From Tretioscincus oriximinensis (lineage: Eukaryota > Chordata > Lepidosauria > Squamata > Gymnophthalmidae), in the NCBI GenBank assembly GCA_022410635.1, contig JAJVDF010000262.1, forward strand, positions 162,485 through 226,484: a DNA stretch of 64,000 nt, written 5' to 3'. Made by a program: the position numbers and the translations under genes. Below the pieces are notes generated by a model. That model saw nothing but the letters and a program-made list of their open reading frames with translations. It was not told where the DNA came from and did not search any database. Below are positions 1 to 12,107 of the stretch, in pieces; the stretch's first letter is position 1; each line of letters starts with the position of its first letter.

Positions 1-70
1 GAGCAAGAGACAAACCAACTTCTTCAGTTGCTTTTGAAGAGTGAAATCTAAGGTATATTAAGATATATAA

Positions 71-226
71 TTTCAGAGAAATAGCCGTGTTAGTCCAGTA
101 GAAAGTCCAGCAAAGGGGCTAGTAGCACTTTGAGACAAATCTGAAGAAGTAGACATGTCTACGAAAGCTTATGCCACCCACTTTTCTCTTGTTAGTCTCA
201 AAGTGCTATTAGCCCCTTTGCTGGAC
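71..226 (-). mobile_element. Foldback retroelement copy 1 (Penelope-like terminal repeat, inferred)
   Basis: The copy begins with the complement of the family 3' end (cagagaaatagccgtgttag) and ends with an inverted partial copy, so about 34 bp at each end (tccagcaaaggggctag and its complement) can pair around a central loop. It is flanked by near-identical 12-bp direct repeats, taagatatataa at 59-70 and taagatatctaa at 227-238, which I read as a target-site duplication. There is no poly-A tail. Related copies lie at 8866, 26301 and 36860. Variable-length duplications, no poly-A and inverted 5' pieces are known for Penelope-like elements; the family assignment itself is inference. Confidence 0.6.
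139..178 (+). ncRNA. Hammerhead-ribozyme-like motif in foldback element
   Basis: The sequence reads ctgaaga, then an extra a, then a perfect short inverted repeat gtagac-at-gtctac, then gaaa. This order matches the hammerhead core CUGANGA, helix II, GAAA. The extra A before the stem departs from the textbook core, and I cannot confirm helices I and III. Minimal hammerheads are known from terminal repeats of animal Penelope-like elements. Self-cleavage is not established. Confidence 0.3.
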
Positions 227-239
227 TAAGATATCTAAG

Positions 240-1330
240 AAATCTAAGATATACTATGGTCAAATGTCGTGTGTCATTGTCCCACCCACCCCCACCCCTA
301 GATTGGACAAACAGCTAATGGCTGGATATACTATAGAATATGTGAGTCCTGGAACTCATGAATAAAGTCAGGAATGAAAATGTTTTCAAAAAATAGTCAG
401 TGCTGGGATGTATTTTTCATCATTGGAATGCAAGTGAGAACTAATGTTTTGGATACTTAAATTTTGGGAGTATAGCTGTAGCAGATTCCTGAAGTCGAAA
501 CAAGAACTTTGTGGCCATTTGATATAAAATTATAATTTTCATCTTCAATCACAGATAGAAGTTATTCATTTACTTGCTTGTACTGGTCTGGGCTGAGCTG
601 AAGGAAATTAAAGTCAAGAAAATGTGGAGGAAATTGGCTGGATTCGGATGCTGACATTTTTGAGACCCACTGTACTTCATGGAAACATATATTATAACTT
701 TATCTTTAAAATACCACAGTAGAAATTTCTATATCTCAGGGATAGAATACCTCCTTTTCACAAAGGATGCCCCATGTTCAGTCTCAAGCACATGATCCTG
801 AATAACGCAATGGCAAAACACTGTCACAAAGATGTGTCTAAAATAGATATCTTGAAATTTGTTCACTAGATTTCTGGCTTTCTTGATTTTTTTTACACAG
901 CCCTCTAGAATAGAGTTGCACCAAAGAGATGAAGAAATTTATCTCTTTCTAGTATTTTTTTAATAATTTATCTCCTACATGGCCAGGGCTGCAGCATGCC
1001 TTGGTACAGTGTGCATCACCGTACATGCACAATAACAGCATATGCAACCACATGTATCATCACGCATGGGCGTATCATCATTAAATGGAGACAGAATTTG
1101 TAATCCCAACAAAGCCACAGCTGAAAAGAATCTAACTGAAAACTATACAAGCAATTCTACCATTGTTCTCTCTGTGTTCCACTCTCTGATACAGACAGAC
1201 ATTTTGGCAAAATAAATTTAAAAAGTAATAGACAGAAACTAAGAAAAAAATCTTAGTTTTCTTTTTTATATTAGTGGTAAAGCCCATTGCTTTATGGGTT
1301 ATGCAACGAGCTCTATCACTCCACCCTTCC
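240..1330. other. No gene seen
   Basis: AT-rich DNA with no convincing open reading frame, repeat or RNA gene. Confidence 0.6.
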
Positions 1331-1720
1331 CCCACCTGGTCTTCCTATTCTCTCCCTCCCTGCCCTCTTTCTCTTGTCACTTCTCTCTTTCATTCCTTCT
1401 TTCTTTCATTCTTTCTTCCTTAACTTCTTTGTTTTTCCTTCTTTATCTTCCTTCCCTTTTCCTTCTTCCTCTTTCTCCTCTTCTTGTCCCTCTTCTTCCC
1501 CTTCTGCTTCTTCCTTTCTCCTCCTCCTCATCTTCTTCTTCCTCCTCGTCTTCCTGTACCTTTTCTTTCTCGTCCTCCTCTAGCATTTCACCCTTCACCT
1601 TCCTCCGCTGTCTTCTTGCTTGCTTGCTTCCTTTACTTTACTTTTCCTTCTTTATGTTCCTTTCCTTCCCCTTCTTCCTCTCTTGCATCTTCTTCATCTT
1701 CCTATTTTGTTACCTTCAAG
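1331..1720. repeat. Polypyrimidine (C/T-rich) tract
   Basis: About 390 bp on the plus strand are almost entirely C and T, made of imperfect ttcc, tttc and ttcttc units. Several overlapping open frames here (rich in Ser, Leu, Phe and Pro) are composition artefacts. Long polypyrimidine tracts can form triplex (H-DNA) structures. No flanking SINE or LINE body explains it as a simple tail. Confidence 0.85.
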
Positions 1721-2235
1721 AAATGTTGGGCTTTTTCTCATGGGATTCAAATCAGAATTACCAGTCCTCCAATCATCCATCTGTGCCATTTTCAAATCAC
1801 AATCTTTAAAAAAAAAAAAAAAACCTGCTGTCGTGGAACAACCGAATCCTCTCACTGTGTTATATTTCACATTCTCATGGGAGTAGCTATGAAATTAGAA
1901 CACGGTACCAGTAGAATGCTGCAAAAGTGATTTATTCATTTATTCAACTTAACAAGAACAGGAGTCATTTTTTTCAGCTAATCTTTTTCAGCTTATATAT
2001 TCTGACCATGGGCTTTTACCTTTACCCCCTCCTACAATGTTCCAAACATTTAGACCAATAGGAATTTGAAGTTTTTACTTCCAAACATTCGAATATCCAT
2101 TATCTCTCACAAGTAAACAACCGATGGGTATTTATAACTGCCTTTTGCCTTTAACCTTTTGTTTCTTGTGGCAGGAATGCTACTGCTGACAGTAACTGGG
2201 ATAGATTCTGTCTAAGATGCTATGTTTATATGGTG
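1721..2235. other. No gene seen; A-run at 1807
   Basis: Unique-looking DNA with a run of A of about 17 nt at 1807-1823. No element body could be tied to this run. Confidence 0.55.
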
Positions 2236-2238
2236 GTG

Positions 2239-2503
2239 TTAGCTAGCAGCCTGGGTAGCTTTAAGACACGATTGGACAAGTTCGTGGACACCAACAGCTA
2301 CTAGGATGGATCTTTTCTGGCTGCCTCCGAGATGGAGCATGCCATTTGCAGGAAGTTGAGAATAGGTGAAGATTTTGTCTTCTTCTGTTTCAAACTGCCC
2401 AGATACAATTGGTGGGCCACTGTGTGAGACAGAGTGCTGGACTAGATGGGCTCTGGTCCCTTTCAGCAGGGCTCCTCTGATGTTCTCGTGTTCTCTTATA
2501 TGC
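2239..2503 (+). mobile_element. CR1 LINE 3' end
   Basis: Reads in the CR1 3'-UTR order seen six times in this window: attggacaagttcgtgga, then the 'gatggagcatgcc...atttgcagg' block, then 'tggtgggccactgtgtgagac', 'ctggactagatgggctctgg', and a decayed gatgttctcgtgttctctta end in place of ttcttatgttcttatg. It is 5'-truncated with no coding part, as is usual for CR1. Confidence 0.85.
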
Positions 2504-5500
2504 TCCTTCCCAATGTCCCTAATGACACCTTATGGGGGGGGGAGAGCAGGCACCCTAACAGGACAGCAGGATTTGCCATGTTCTGCATGCACTTGCATGA
2601 CATGGCAAGGTAACCATATGTAACATATTTCTGTCCCAAGACAATCAAAAGTCTTATCTTGGAAAAACCAAACACCTCAGCGGAGAGTAGACACATATAA
2701 ATGTAACTAGCCTTAAATATTTCACCCTATGGACATTTAAAGCAACCCACAAAGAGAATTCAGTGACTTCCCTTCTGCATGATGGACTAATAGATCTAGT
2801 CCATACGACTGATAGATCTTTTTAAAAATGCTACACCACAACCCAATACACACACACACTTGTTCTAGTTCAGTAGAGAACCCATTTCAGCAGCATAATA
2901 AGTTTCAGACCTCTGAGATTAAGAACCTTGGTTCCTGGCCCTAGAAGAAAATAGATAGGGGTTGTCCAAATTCTGATGTCCTTTCAGCTGCTGGATCACT
3001 CTAATCTGATCTTGTTTTGTTGGAGTGGTCCAGTAAGGAAATTGCTGAAACAGCCAGTATTCTACTATGACTGCTATCCAGTTTAGACTACTATGACTTA
3101 AGGATATTTAATTATGCAATATATATATGTGCTTCCACCAGAGAATTTTGGTCCCCTCCAAAAGCCAAAGGAGGTAATGATCTGTCTATGACAATGTTCC
3201 TCAAGATCTATGATGTGATGAATTCTCTTTCTCCTACACTGCTTCTACATCTCAGGTTTGACAAAAAAGACACAGCTCTGCTTTGTCTAGCTGTGTAAGT
3301 ATTCAGAAAACAATTATTTTCTTGACACAAAGGGTGAGTTATACAATATGATCTCAGCTCACTATGAGTCTCAATGCAAGCTTAAACACCCAATTATTCT
3401 CACTTTTTTAAAATAAATAAATAATCAAATGCATTCTTTTTACATTCCCTCCAGCTTTTCTGTTATTTTTTATTTTTTAAAATAGCACATGTATTAATGA
3501 CATGGAATTACAGCCTAGCAATTGATTTTTCATTAATCTTGTTTTAGTTCAAAGCCTTAAAAAATCAAACTGCCAATTGCTGCTGCAAGTCAAGCGTGTA
3601 TAGTAACTAACTGAGTAGTCAGACAGTAACCCAGGCTGGTGGGCTGTAAGAATAGTATTTAACAACTCACAGTTTGTGGAAATAAAGGCAGCTCTGAGTC
3701 TTATGAACCTAAAGAACTGAAAAATGTGTGATGAAATATGCACAGCAAAACAATAATTTTGAAGAAAGGCAGGAGGCAGAAACACACCCTGCAGTTGTGC
3801 TTTATTCAGAATTTATTCTACAATACAACTAAAGGTGGAAAGGATTAAGAACCACATTGAGGTGACAATTAGTATACCAGCACATTTAAAAATCAAATTT
3901 TAGAAGTAGACAGAAAGAGGATACCATTTGGGGTGCCCTACACTCCATTCTGCGTGCACAGAGCACCAGCACGAGGAAGGGTGGGCCATACACTCCTTAA
4001 TTACTTATAGTAACAACTTAATTTTGCTCCTATTTATTGTGTTCATTTTAGAGGTGGAAAAATATTCAACATCTAGAGTGCATCCATACAAGCTTTTCTT
4101 CATGCTATAATGACATGATTGTGGGGATTTACCTTCACCTAATTGCAGGGATCCAGCAGTGATAGTGCTACAAAGGTCAATTGTTGTTGTTTTCCTCCTA
4201 GTACTTTTATGCTGATTTTGTAGCATGATGTCCCATATTTGCACCATGATAGGGTCATTTGGACATTGCTGTTAAAGTTCCCAAGAGCTCTAACCCTGCC
4301 TCTAGATTCTTTGCCTGCCTTTCAGCAGAACAAAGCATGGAGATTAAGCAGGAAAAAAAACGGTGACTGCAAAACCCTATAAAATTTTGGGTGACGTTAA
4401 AAGTGAGATGTTTCTTTTGTATTCACCCACCTTGTAACAAGGGAAACTGATCAGCCAATTACAAGCAAGGAACTGTCACCAGGGCTTCATGGGAACAATA
4501 GGCACATTCTTAAGGAAAGAGTGAGTTTCTTTGAGCCATGTGGGGAAGGGTAAGTGCTTCTTAGCTACAAAAGTCATGATCTGGATGCACTTCTACTCTG
4601 TTGGGGTAAAATTTGGGAATGTATTGAACATGAAATTCCAGTCACAACTTCCATTTAAACATATAAATAGCAAATTAATTCCAAATTAATTCCAAATTCC
4701 AAACACTGAACTCATGTGTCCTTGTGCTTGACCTCTAGAACATTTAGATACAAGTAGTACTAGCTCTCAACACGGCATTAGCTTCACAGCTATCTAAAGG
4801 GCTGTAATGAAAGAGGTTGTCCCCAAAGCAGATAGCTTTGTTCTGTGCCAAGAGCAACCTGTCTCATCCTAGGACTGCATAACCTGAGAGTGGAGTTTCC
4901 CACTCTGATATGGGATATCAACAACTATAATAAAGCCATAGATACAGTATTTGGAAAATAAGGCTACTCATAGCTTACTGATACTACGACAGATGTTGGA
5001 AGTCAGGCTACTGAGCCATAAAAGTGAGGGTGTTGAGCAAAGCCTGTTAATCAAAAAATAGAAAATGGATTTGGTGTCCATCAAATTCATTAACTCTGAT
5101 ATTACTTCATAAAAAAGCAATAACTTAAATCACTTCCTTCACTTTTTCTAACCTTTAACAACAGCAGAAGTAGAAACAAACCTCTTTGAAAGATACTGAT
5201 TTATCCCAGCTCTAGAGAGCTGTAGTGCTACTCTGAAAAAGGAAAAGTGGAGAGATACGTTTACATGGGGTTTAAAGTATTAGTCCTCAAACTAAAATGC
5301 TTACATATCTTACTAAAAAGCAAAGAAGATGCTTACAAAAACTGGGAGCCCTTATCTGAGGAGATACTATTTTGACACACGGATTTTAAGAATCATGTTT
5401 TTAGAATCATTTTAAGACTTTACTCATACGTTCCTACCCACATCCTAGAAGTAGAAAATTGTGCTTTTAATCCAAATTGAAACATTTTAAAAGCCTTTAA

Positions 5501-5795
5501 TATGGATTAGAGGTGGGGTGGAAACATTAGTGTCCACATGCTATAATTCCTAAATTGCTTTCAATACATTTTCATGTGTATCCTGTAGCCTCAATCAAAC
5601 AATGGAAACATTTCTAGTTTATTCCCCCTCCCTCTTATTTTCCTTTAAGGTGCTGTTCTGACTTGGACTTTTAATCAATTCTCAGCCCTGATGAACTAAG
5701 CAAAAAGAAACTGTGTTTTACCTGCTTTAGTCCAATTCTTCAGGACTAAAGTGGATTAAGATATGCTTTGGCTTCCACTTTTTGACTCTGCATAT
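2504..5795. other. No gene seen; one dispersed-repeat segment and a short tandem repeat
   Basis: No gene is supported. A segment near 4135-4235 is shared with 18120-18220 (listed separately). A small tandem repeat of aaattaattcc lies at about 4673-4705. The 60-80 codon open frames here lack family motifs and look like chance. Confidence 0.55.
4135..4235 (+). repeat. Unidentified dispersed repeat, copy 1
   Basis: Shares the order attgcaggg, gatagtgct, aaaggtc, cctcctagtacttttatgc and gtagca with 18120-18220. The copies are diverged but collinear over about 100 bp. No terminal repeats were found. Confidence 0.5.
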
Positions 5796-5801
5796 CATTC
5801 C

Positions 5802-5835
<34 letters not shown>
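5802..5835. repeat. (AGT)n microsatellite
   Basis: About eleven uninterrupted agt units. It gives a serine run in one frame, which is a repeat artefact. Confidence 0.95.
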
Positions 5836-7560
5836 TATGGATCAAATCACACCTCAGAGTCATGCACTTTCTTTTACAAACCAGACTCAAAATGGACTGT
5901 GCAGAAGTCTGTGCAATATTTTTGTGGCAAGCTGTTGATTTTCTTGTCAAAATCCCCTTATTGCAAAAAATGTACTTTAGTGTGATTTATTCCAGTAGCA
6001 TTCATTGTGAACGAGCCTTATGATTCACACTGCCTAATTAGCTTTATTTAAGTTTGCCAGTTAAAAAAATGTGGACTTGCTTCTCCATACTGTCCTTGAT
6101 CCCTTTGTGAAAAGGTGCTTGGATGAACTTCTGTGCAGGTGCCAATAATTATCATTCATACTGATAAGTCCAATAGCAGCAGATACAATTATTATTCTTC
6201 CACAAAGAATGTTTAAAAAGAACTCTACAATGCCATAATTAGTTATTAAATGATTTTTAAGGAGTCCCATTATTTCACACAGGTGATTTGTCATTCATGG
6301 GAAAGAAGAAATATTAAGACAAGAACCTCACAAGCTGAGAGGAACTGTGAAAATAGTCCATTCTTGGACCACCTGAATACTTTTTTCACTCCAGAAGCAG
6401 GGAACAGAGCCATCCATTCAACCTAAAAGTCCCAATCTATGAAAACTTCAGAATTTCTAGGCAGATCCTTAGAAACTCTGGAAGTGGCTTTGGGGACTGG
6501 TCATTTTTGACAATTTGCCTTATGGCTTTGCGTTTTGGCTGCAGGAACAAACCAAGCCCATGTTACATTTGCAGAATGCATTTTTAACAAAATCCCTTCT
6601 GCACAAGGATAGCTTCCAGGAGATTTCACCCTCAGAAATGGACTAGGTGCCAGATGGGTCCAGGAATGTGCAGTTACTGCACACTCAGCATGCAAAGATG
6701 TATGGTCCTCATGCTTTATGTGCTCTTTTGACATGGTCCAATATGACAGTGCGCATCTTTCCTAAATCTTCAAATGCAGGTCTGATGGGCATGGTGATTT
6801 GCAGGCACCAAGTTCCTGGTTACATATTGGGTTGGCATTTTCATTCATTAAGTTATCATCATATCCAGAGAACTTTTGTAATCCGTCACAACTAGTTCAA
6901 ATGCCATTTACCTTTAGGTGCAGTTAACTTTTTCACTCACATTACCTTACTATTTTGATGCTCAATCCTTTGCCTGGATCACCCTGCAAATGGGTCCATA
7001 GGGCCTACCATGAAAGTGATGGTGCCATAAATTTTTAAAAAAGTTACATATAGTTATTTATTTAAACTCTCCTCAGACCCAGATAAAGGCTGGTCTCGAA
7101 ATGACAATTATAATAAATAGCATATTTTCCTTAATGTTAAATGGTAGATAACTGAGAAACAATAGTATTTTTTTAATGGATAAATGTATATAAAATATGA
7201 TGTTCCTGGCTATAATCTTTATTAATAAAATGCACATCAATGAGCCCCAAGTTCTGAGGTCTGCCACTGGTCTTTATGGACCAATGACAGGGCTTGGAAC
7301 TTTGGACTCAGCACACATGTATGCCTTGCTATTATAGTACTGCAGGCTACCCATGCAAGTGCACAGATGGCAGACTCTGGAATCTGGCCCAAATCTGCCC
7401 CCACTTTCCCTCAGTGGCCACAGCTTCACTGTGTGAGAGAGGGCAGGAAGAGCCAGTAGCAATCTCCCACCACCCCGCACACTGCCACCTCGGGTGCCTG
7501 ATTGCCCAAACCAAGCCCAATTTTGCAGGCCTACCCAATACAAGCCAAGCCACTCTTAGA
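5836..7560. other. No gene seen
   Basis: No supported gene or element. 7290-7560 is somewhat more GC-rich than its surroundings but lacks CpG clustering and coding features. Confidence 0.55.
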
Positions 7561-7572
7561 TTAGGCTGACAT

Positions 7573-7749
7573 GATGCCCCCTTTTTGGGGGTGGTGGTGT
7601 TGAAAACCCATTTTTGGAGTGCCTCGCAGTTTTTTCTGAGGAAAACCTTTTCAAAAAAAGATTTTTTTTCCTCAGAAAAAAACGGGAGGCACCTCAAAAA
7701 CGGATTTTAACCCCCCCCCCCCCCAAAAAGGGTTCATTTGGTCAGCATG
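7573..7749. mobile_element. Foldback MITE with G/C runs (hAT-like), copy 1
   Basis: The left end (taggctgac...gcccc-ttttt-ggggg) is the complement of the right end (ccccc-aaaaa-ggg...tttggtcagc), and the middle 'ttctgaggaaaa' pairs with 'tttcctcagaa'. The whole element can fold back. It is flanked by tcttagat and tcttagac, 8 bp with one difference, the duplication size of hAT transposons. Relatives lie at 21369, 30450 and 61192. Confidence 0.75.
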
Positions 7750-8562
7750 TCTTAGACAAACACAAATACACAGGAACAGTCTAATTTCTCTTCCATTTCC
7801 TCTTTTCTGCTACAATCTTTGTTCACCAATTTGTACTTGATGTTTTATGAAAATTTCAAGAAATAAACAACAACACTTTTTCACACTGTGTGCGTTGATT
7901 GCTACTTCTTATGTTAACTAGGAATGACAGTGAATTGTCCAAAGATGCCTGGGTTTGGTCAGATGTCAGTCAGAACTTAGAAGTGAATGTGGAAAATAAA
8001 ATTCATCCTTCAGGTGTCCATTTCAAGAAAAGAATAATTGACTTGGAGAAGCAAGCTGAACCAAAGTGTTATACCTAACACAAACAGTCAGTGCAATAGC
8101 ACACTGGAGAATAGCTGAGAAAATAAGATGTATAACAGGGAGAACAAATAAGGAAAAAAGGCATAAGGTAGTCGTAAGTTATCTGACAGGCTGCCAGAAA
8201 GATATTTGTTAACTGAGGTAGAAGTCAGGTAGAGTTGAAGGACAGAAAATCAAAGGTCAGAAAGAGCCAGTAAGTTAAACTACAGCAACAAATAATCAAT
8301 TCTTAGAGGAATTGGCCAAGCCAAAGTTAAAGGTTAATCATGAGTCAGGCCCTGCTCTGGGAGGACTCAACTGAAGCTCTGTTACTATTGCAAAGATCTC
8401 ACATCAAGCAGTAACACAGGTCCACAGGAAATCTATCTACTTCTCTCTCCCTTGACTTGGGGGAAGTAGCAAAAGGTAGCCACCCACTAGTCTCAGAATT
8501 ACAACTGATAGTGCCACGGACAAAATAATGGCTAGGTGCATCCCACAACTTAAATACTGCTA
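7750..8562. other. No gene seen
   Basis: No supported feature. Confidence 0.55.
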
Positions 8563-8852
8563 CAATGCTATAATCTGGAATATATCAATCGCGTGTCTGT
8601 GCACACCAAACATGTAGATTCCATGACTAATGCCCCAGTTCCATAACATCACTCATTGATCTTATCACAGTGCAGTCCAATATTATTATTTTTTACTCGC
8701 AACAGCCAACAGCTGTTTTCTCGATTGTTTTATCATCTCATGTCTAATTTGTGAACATATGGTCACAAGAATACAGGAGTTCTCCAGAACAATGCCTGAA
8801 TATCTGAGCAATAGTTTATTCTGGGGGAAAAAGGCATTTATTGCAGGTTGAC
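8563..8852 (-). mobile_element. Unidentified dispersed repeat with decayed reading frame, copy A
   Basis: Read on the minus strand, this is collinear with 62960-63265 (plus) over about 290 bp: shared blocks include agtcaacc...caataaatgcc, agatattcaggc, cctgtattct, gatgataaaacaa, ggctgttgc, gaactgcactg-like sequence and tgcatgaac-like sequence. In both copies one frame reads NKLL(L/F)RYSG, then EN.CIL(V/M)T, MIKQ.R and AVAS, so it may derive from a coding part of a transposon. I do not recognise the family. A foldback element is inserted at its left-hand (5') edge. Confidence 0.65.
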
Positions 8853-8865
8853 TACTGAAAAATAG

Positions 8866-9059
8866 CAAAGGAGCTAGCATCACTTTGAGACTAACTTGAG
8901 AAAAGTGGGTGGTATAAGCTTTCGTAGACACGTCTAATTCTTCAGATGCTCAGACGTGTCTACAAAAGCTTATGCCACCCACTTTTCTCAAGTTAGTCTC
9001 AAAGTGCTGCTAGCTCCTTTGCTGGACTTTCCACTAGACTAACATGGCTATTTCTCTGA
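8866..9059 (+). mobile_element. Foldback retroelement copy 2 (Penelope-like, inferred)
   Basis: A near-perfect palindrome: the inverted half (caaaggagctagcatcac...cttcaga) is followed by the sense half ending in the family 3' end ggctatttctctga. The flanks tactgaaaaatag (8853-8865) and tactgaaaaacag (9060-9072) form a 13-bp duplication with one difference. The inverted half carries the hammerhead-like order ctgaaga...agacgtgtct-acgaaag on the minus strand at about 8911-8946. Confidence 0.65.
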
Positions 9060-9072
9060 TACTGAAAAACAG

Positions 9073-11171
9073 TTAGCACCTGTGCCCGAGACTTCCTAAT
9101 CACGCTACAAACGAGGTAGAAAAACATTGTATGCACATAGCCAATGTTTCTACTATCTATCAAACTATGACTGGGGAGTCTCCCACTGGTGAAGAAAAGG
9201 TTTTCACCCATTGTCAGAATCCAGGGCTGCATTTCCATGAGATATTTCTATCACTGTGGTAGTAACATCTTGAAGAATCCACCCCACATATTCATGCGTT
9301 TCATTCGTTTAGTTTATTTATATAGCACTATCAGTGTACAGAGCACAAAGTAAATAAAATTAGGTATACAAGGTAGAGAGAGATAAAAATATTACATCAG
9401 TTCAAGTTGAGTGAAAAGATTTAGAAAAAAGAAATATTTAAAGGAGGAGAGAGTGGTGGAGTGATGGAGATGAGTGGGGATTAAGCTCCACAAGTATGGA
9501 GAGACAAGGGGAAAAGGGTGGAGATTAGACCAGGAGGTGATTACTCTACTCTGGGCTGAACCACCTGTTTTGCAATAAACCTCTGTTGCTCTGGATTTTA
9601 CAGCCAGTACCCCTTTTCTGGTTTCATTGCAGGCTTCATTAAAAATCTGCTGTACGGCATACTCTACTGGGAATTGGCAGGAGCAGCAAGATCTCTGGTA
9701 ACATTCAAGGCAAACATGTATTCTTTGTTTATTTCTTGGAGCTCAAATATTTGTGTATCTTGTGTATCTCTTTGTGTGTATTGGGGGGGGGGAAATAAGA
9801 GCAGCCAATCAGAAACCTCCACACATAACAAGAATCCCAATTGACTTTTGTCCAGAATAAGGGAAATTCTGCACCAAAGCAGATTATAGGGATGCAGCCT
9901 AAGTGGAGTGTAGAACCCAGATTTAAAAGGCAGGGAGGGTAAAAACAGGTTGTTGTTACATAGATGTGGTTCCCTATATTTGACTATGCAAACATTGCTG
10001 AGGGACCTAGTATGATCGTTCAAACAGCCACCACTGAACATCTCCTGAGCAGCATTTTAATCTGCAGCAGACAGTTTTGGGAGATCAATGGAAAGCTTCT
10101 AATGCAACTTTGTTATTCTCTCATCAGTTGCAAACAATCTTTGGTTTAGGATTATAAAATTATTATCTGCTACTTTCAAAGAGCAGTAATGATACGTAGG
10201 GAAAAAGAGGAGGGTTTTTATACGTCTTAGCTTGGCAAAACAATTTGTGCCTGTCTGAGGTAGCTGTAAGAAACAACAGCTCTGCTTTGTCCTCAGAAGT
10301 ATGTACACAACCATGGAGAAGTCTGCATTATTATTTCTTTAGCTACTAGCTTAACACAGTCTGCATAGCAATAACAACCTTACATTTCTATCTATCTCAA
10401 ATGAGAATTCAGACAATTCTCTGCCCTGAAATATATCTTTTTTTTCCTTGATAGTTCTACTGTCATGTTTGGATCCATTGGGTATTTTACATTTTCTGCA
10501 GAAAACGGAGACGGAGCTTGGCATTCATTTCAGAAATAATATGTCAAGAGAAAAATATCAAGTGTAGCACCATGCCAGGGAACTTTTTTTCCACGTGAAG
10601 GTTAAATTATAACTTACCTGACAGCTATAATAAGGAACATAACATCTCTGAAAATTAGCAGGTTTTTTTTAAACATTCTTCCTTAACTATTAAAGAGCTG
10701 TTAGCATTCAGTAATATTCCCAAATGTACATTCTACCTTAGTAAAAAGTAACCAGCCAGAATCGGTAGTAATTAAATAGAGTGGCATGACACTCATTTTA
10801 GATTTAAATTGTCACAAGGGTTCACTCTTGCTATTAGTTATCTTGCTATACATACTTAGGGGAAAGAATATCAAGCATCAAAAAATGTGAAGTATTAAAA
10901 TCATAAGACACAGAAGGTGTCCGTGTATCTAATTTGTCCCTTAATATGTACCAGGGATATTTTCTCCCCAAAAACAATCGCAGTTTGCAGTTGATTCAAA
11001 TGGGGATAGGTGAAACAGAATATTTTGCTTTGGAGTGCATGTAGGTTTGTCTGGATATTGGTTTAAAGTAGTTTCTCTGTAATGGACACAGCATCATTTA
11101 GTGAAATTTGGCATTATAACAGCACTCTGACCTGGAATTAGGCCCCACAGCTCGTATGGCAAACAGGAATC
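9073..11171. other. No gene seen; possible old repeat tail at 9300-9375
   Basis: The piece near 9300-9375 (tttatttatatagcactatc) resembles a common reptile LINE/SINE tail, but I could not place it in a family. A G-run lies at 9781-9791. The open frame at 9664-10041 (minus) has no recognisable motif. Confidence 0.5.
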
Positions 11172-11412
11172 CTGTACTGGCTCATTCGCTTAGGAAATGG
11201 TCTCTCATCTGGGAAATCGGATTTCGAAGCCCTGTGTCGGATGTGGGGAGGGGTGAGCACCTTCCACCAGCCTATAGCTCTAGCCAACCCAGCTATTCGA
11301 AAGCAAAAATTGCAACAAATTGCAACTGGCAGCAAGTAGATACATGGGAAATACCACATCCTGGTGGGGAAGATAGAATGTAGCCTTTGGGCAAAAAACC
11401 CTTGTAAGCCAC

Positions 11413-12107
11413 CTTTTTTTTGTATATATATGTTTATTGCATGTACAATATTTCCAACTTAACAATAAAAAACATAATGAATACAGTGCCGTCTGAGAAA
11501 TATCATACACTTTTTCCACATAACATTGCACCCTTCTGCCCACCATACCTCCACCCACCACCACCCAATTCCCCTCCATCACATTAGGACCAGATAGTAA
11601 TAAAACCCCATTACATAATTTGCAATTGGAAGATAAGCTGTATAATATGCATAATAATCAAATTTTGTCTATTCACACCGAAGTCAATTAAGCATTTCCA
11701 ATTATTGACCAGGTATGATTTATAATCATTCCCTGTGAATACATCCTTTTTTCACGAACAGCCTCTTGTAGGAGAAATTCTCCTAAGTAATCATACCAAC
11801 AATTTACAGACCATTGTGTCTTGTCTTTCCAGCCTCTGGCCACTACCAAATGTGCAGCCCAAATGGCTCTTTTTATGAAGTATGATGTCTCATAATCTGG
11901 TACCGGGATGGAAATTCTTGTAGTCAACCAGAATGAATTATCCAATGGAATGTCTATATTAGTTATCCGTTTTATTTCCCTGGCTATTGTTTTGAATCCT
12001 ATGATTGCAGGGCATTGGGCCCACATGTGGAAGTATGTACCCCTCATGTGGCAGTTGTGCCATCATAATGCTGAGATACCAGTTATATGGGATAATTGCG
12101 CTGGTGT
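11413..12107 (-). mobile_element. 5'-truncated L1 LINE inserted in a SINE
   Basis: The element starts on the plus strand with a T-run (reverse poly-A) at 11414 and contains the 3' UTR and the last part of ORF2 on the minus strand. It is flanked by perfect 15-bp duplications, acccttgtaagccac, at 11398-11412 and 12108-12122. Poly-A, 5' truncation and such duplications are standard marks of target-primed reverse transcription. The same L1 family is present at 12290-13845. Confidence 0.92.
11688..12105 (-). pseudogene. L1 ORF2 C-terminal fragment
   Basis: ORF2 of L1 encodes the endonuclease-reverse transcriptase. Only its extreme C-terminus remains. It shows the L1 cysteine region signature: a CWH-like upstream portion, then GTYFHMWAQCP and a hydrophobic run. 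It ends with RAIWAAH, ARGWKD and WYDYLGEFLL, which recur in the neighbouring L1 copy as RFIWASQ, RGWKDN and WYEYLAEFFL. One in-frame stop interrupts the segment before GTYFHMW. There is no endonuclease or catalytic FADD box, so it cannot mobilise itself. Confidence 0.85.

Noticed and set aside
1294..1930. Overlapping Ser/Leu/Phe/Pro-rich open frames
   Set aside because: They lie in the polypyrimidine tract and exist in several frames at once because of base composition.
5802..5835. CRISPR-like or coding serine repeat
   Set aside because: Simple AGT microsatellite; no spacers.
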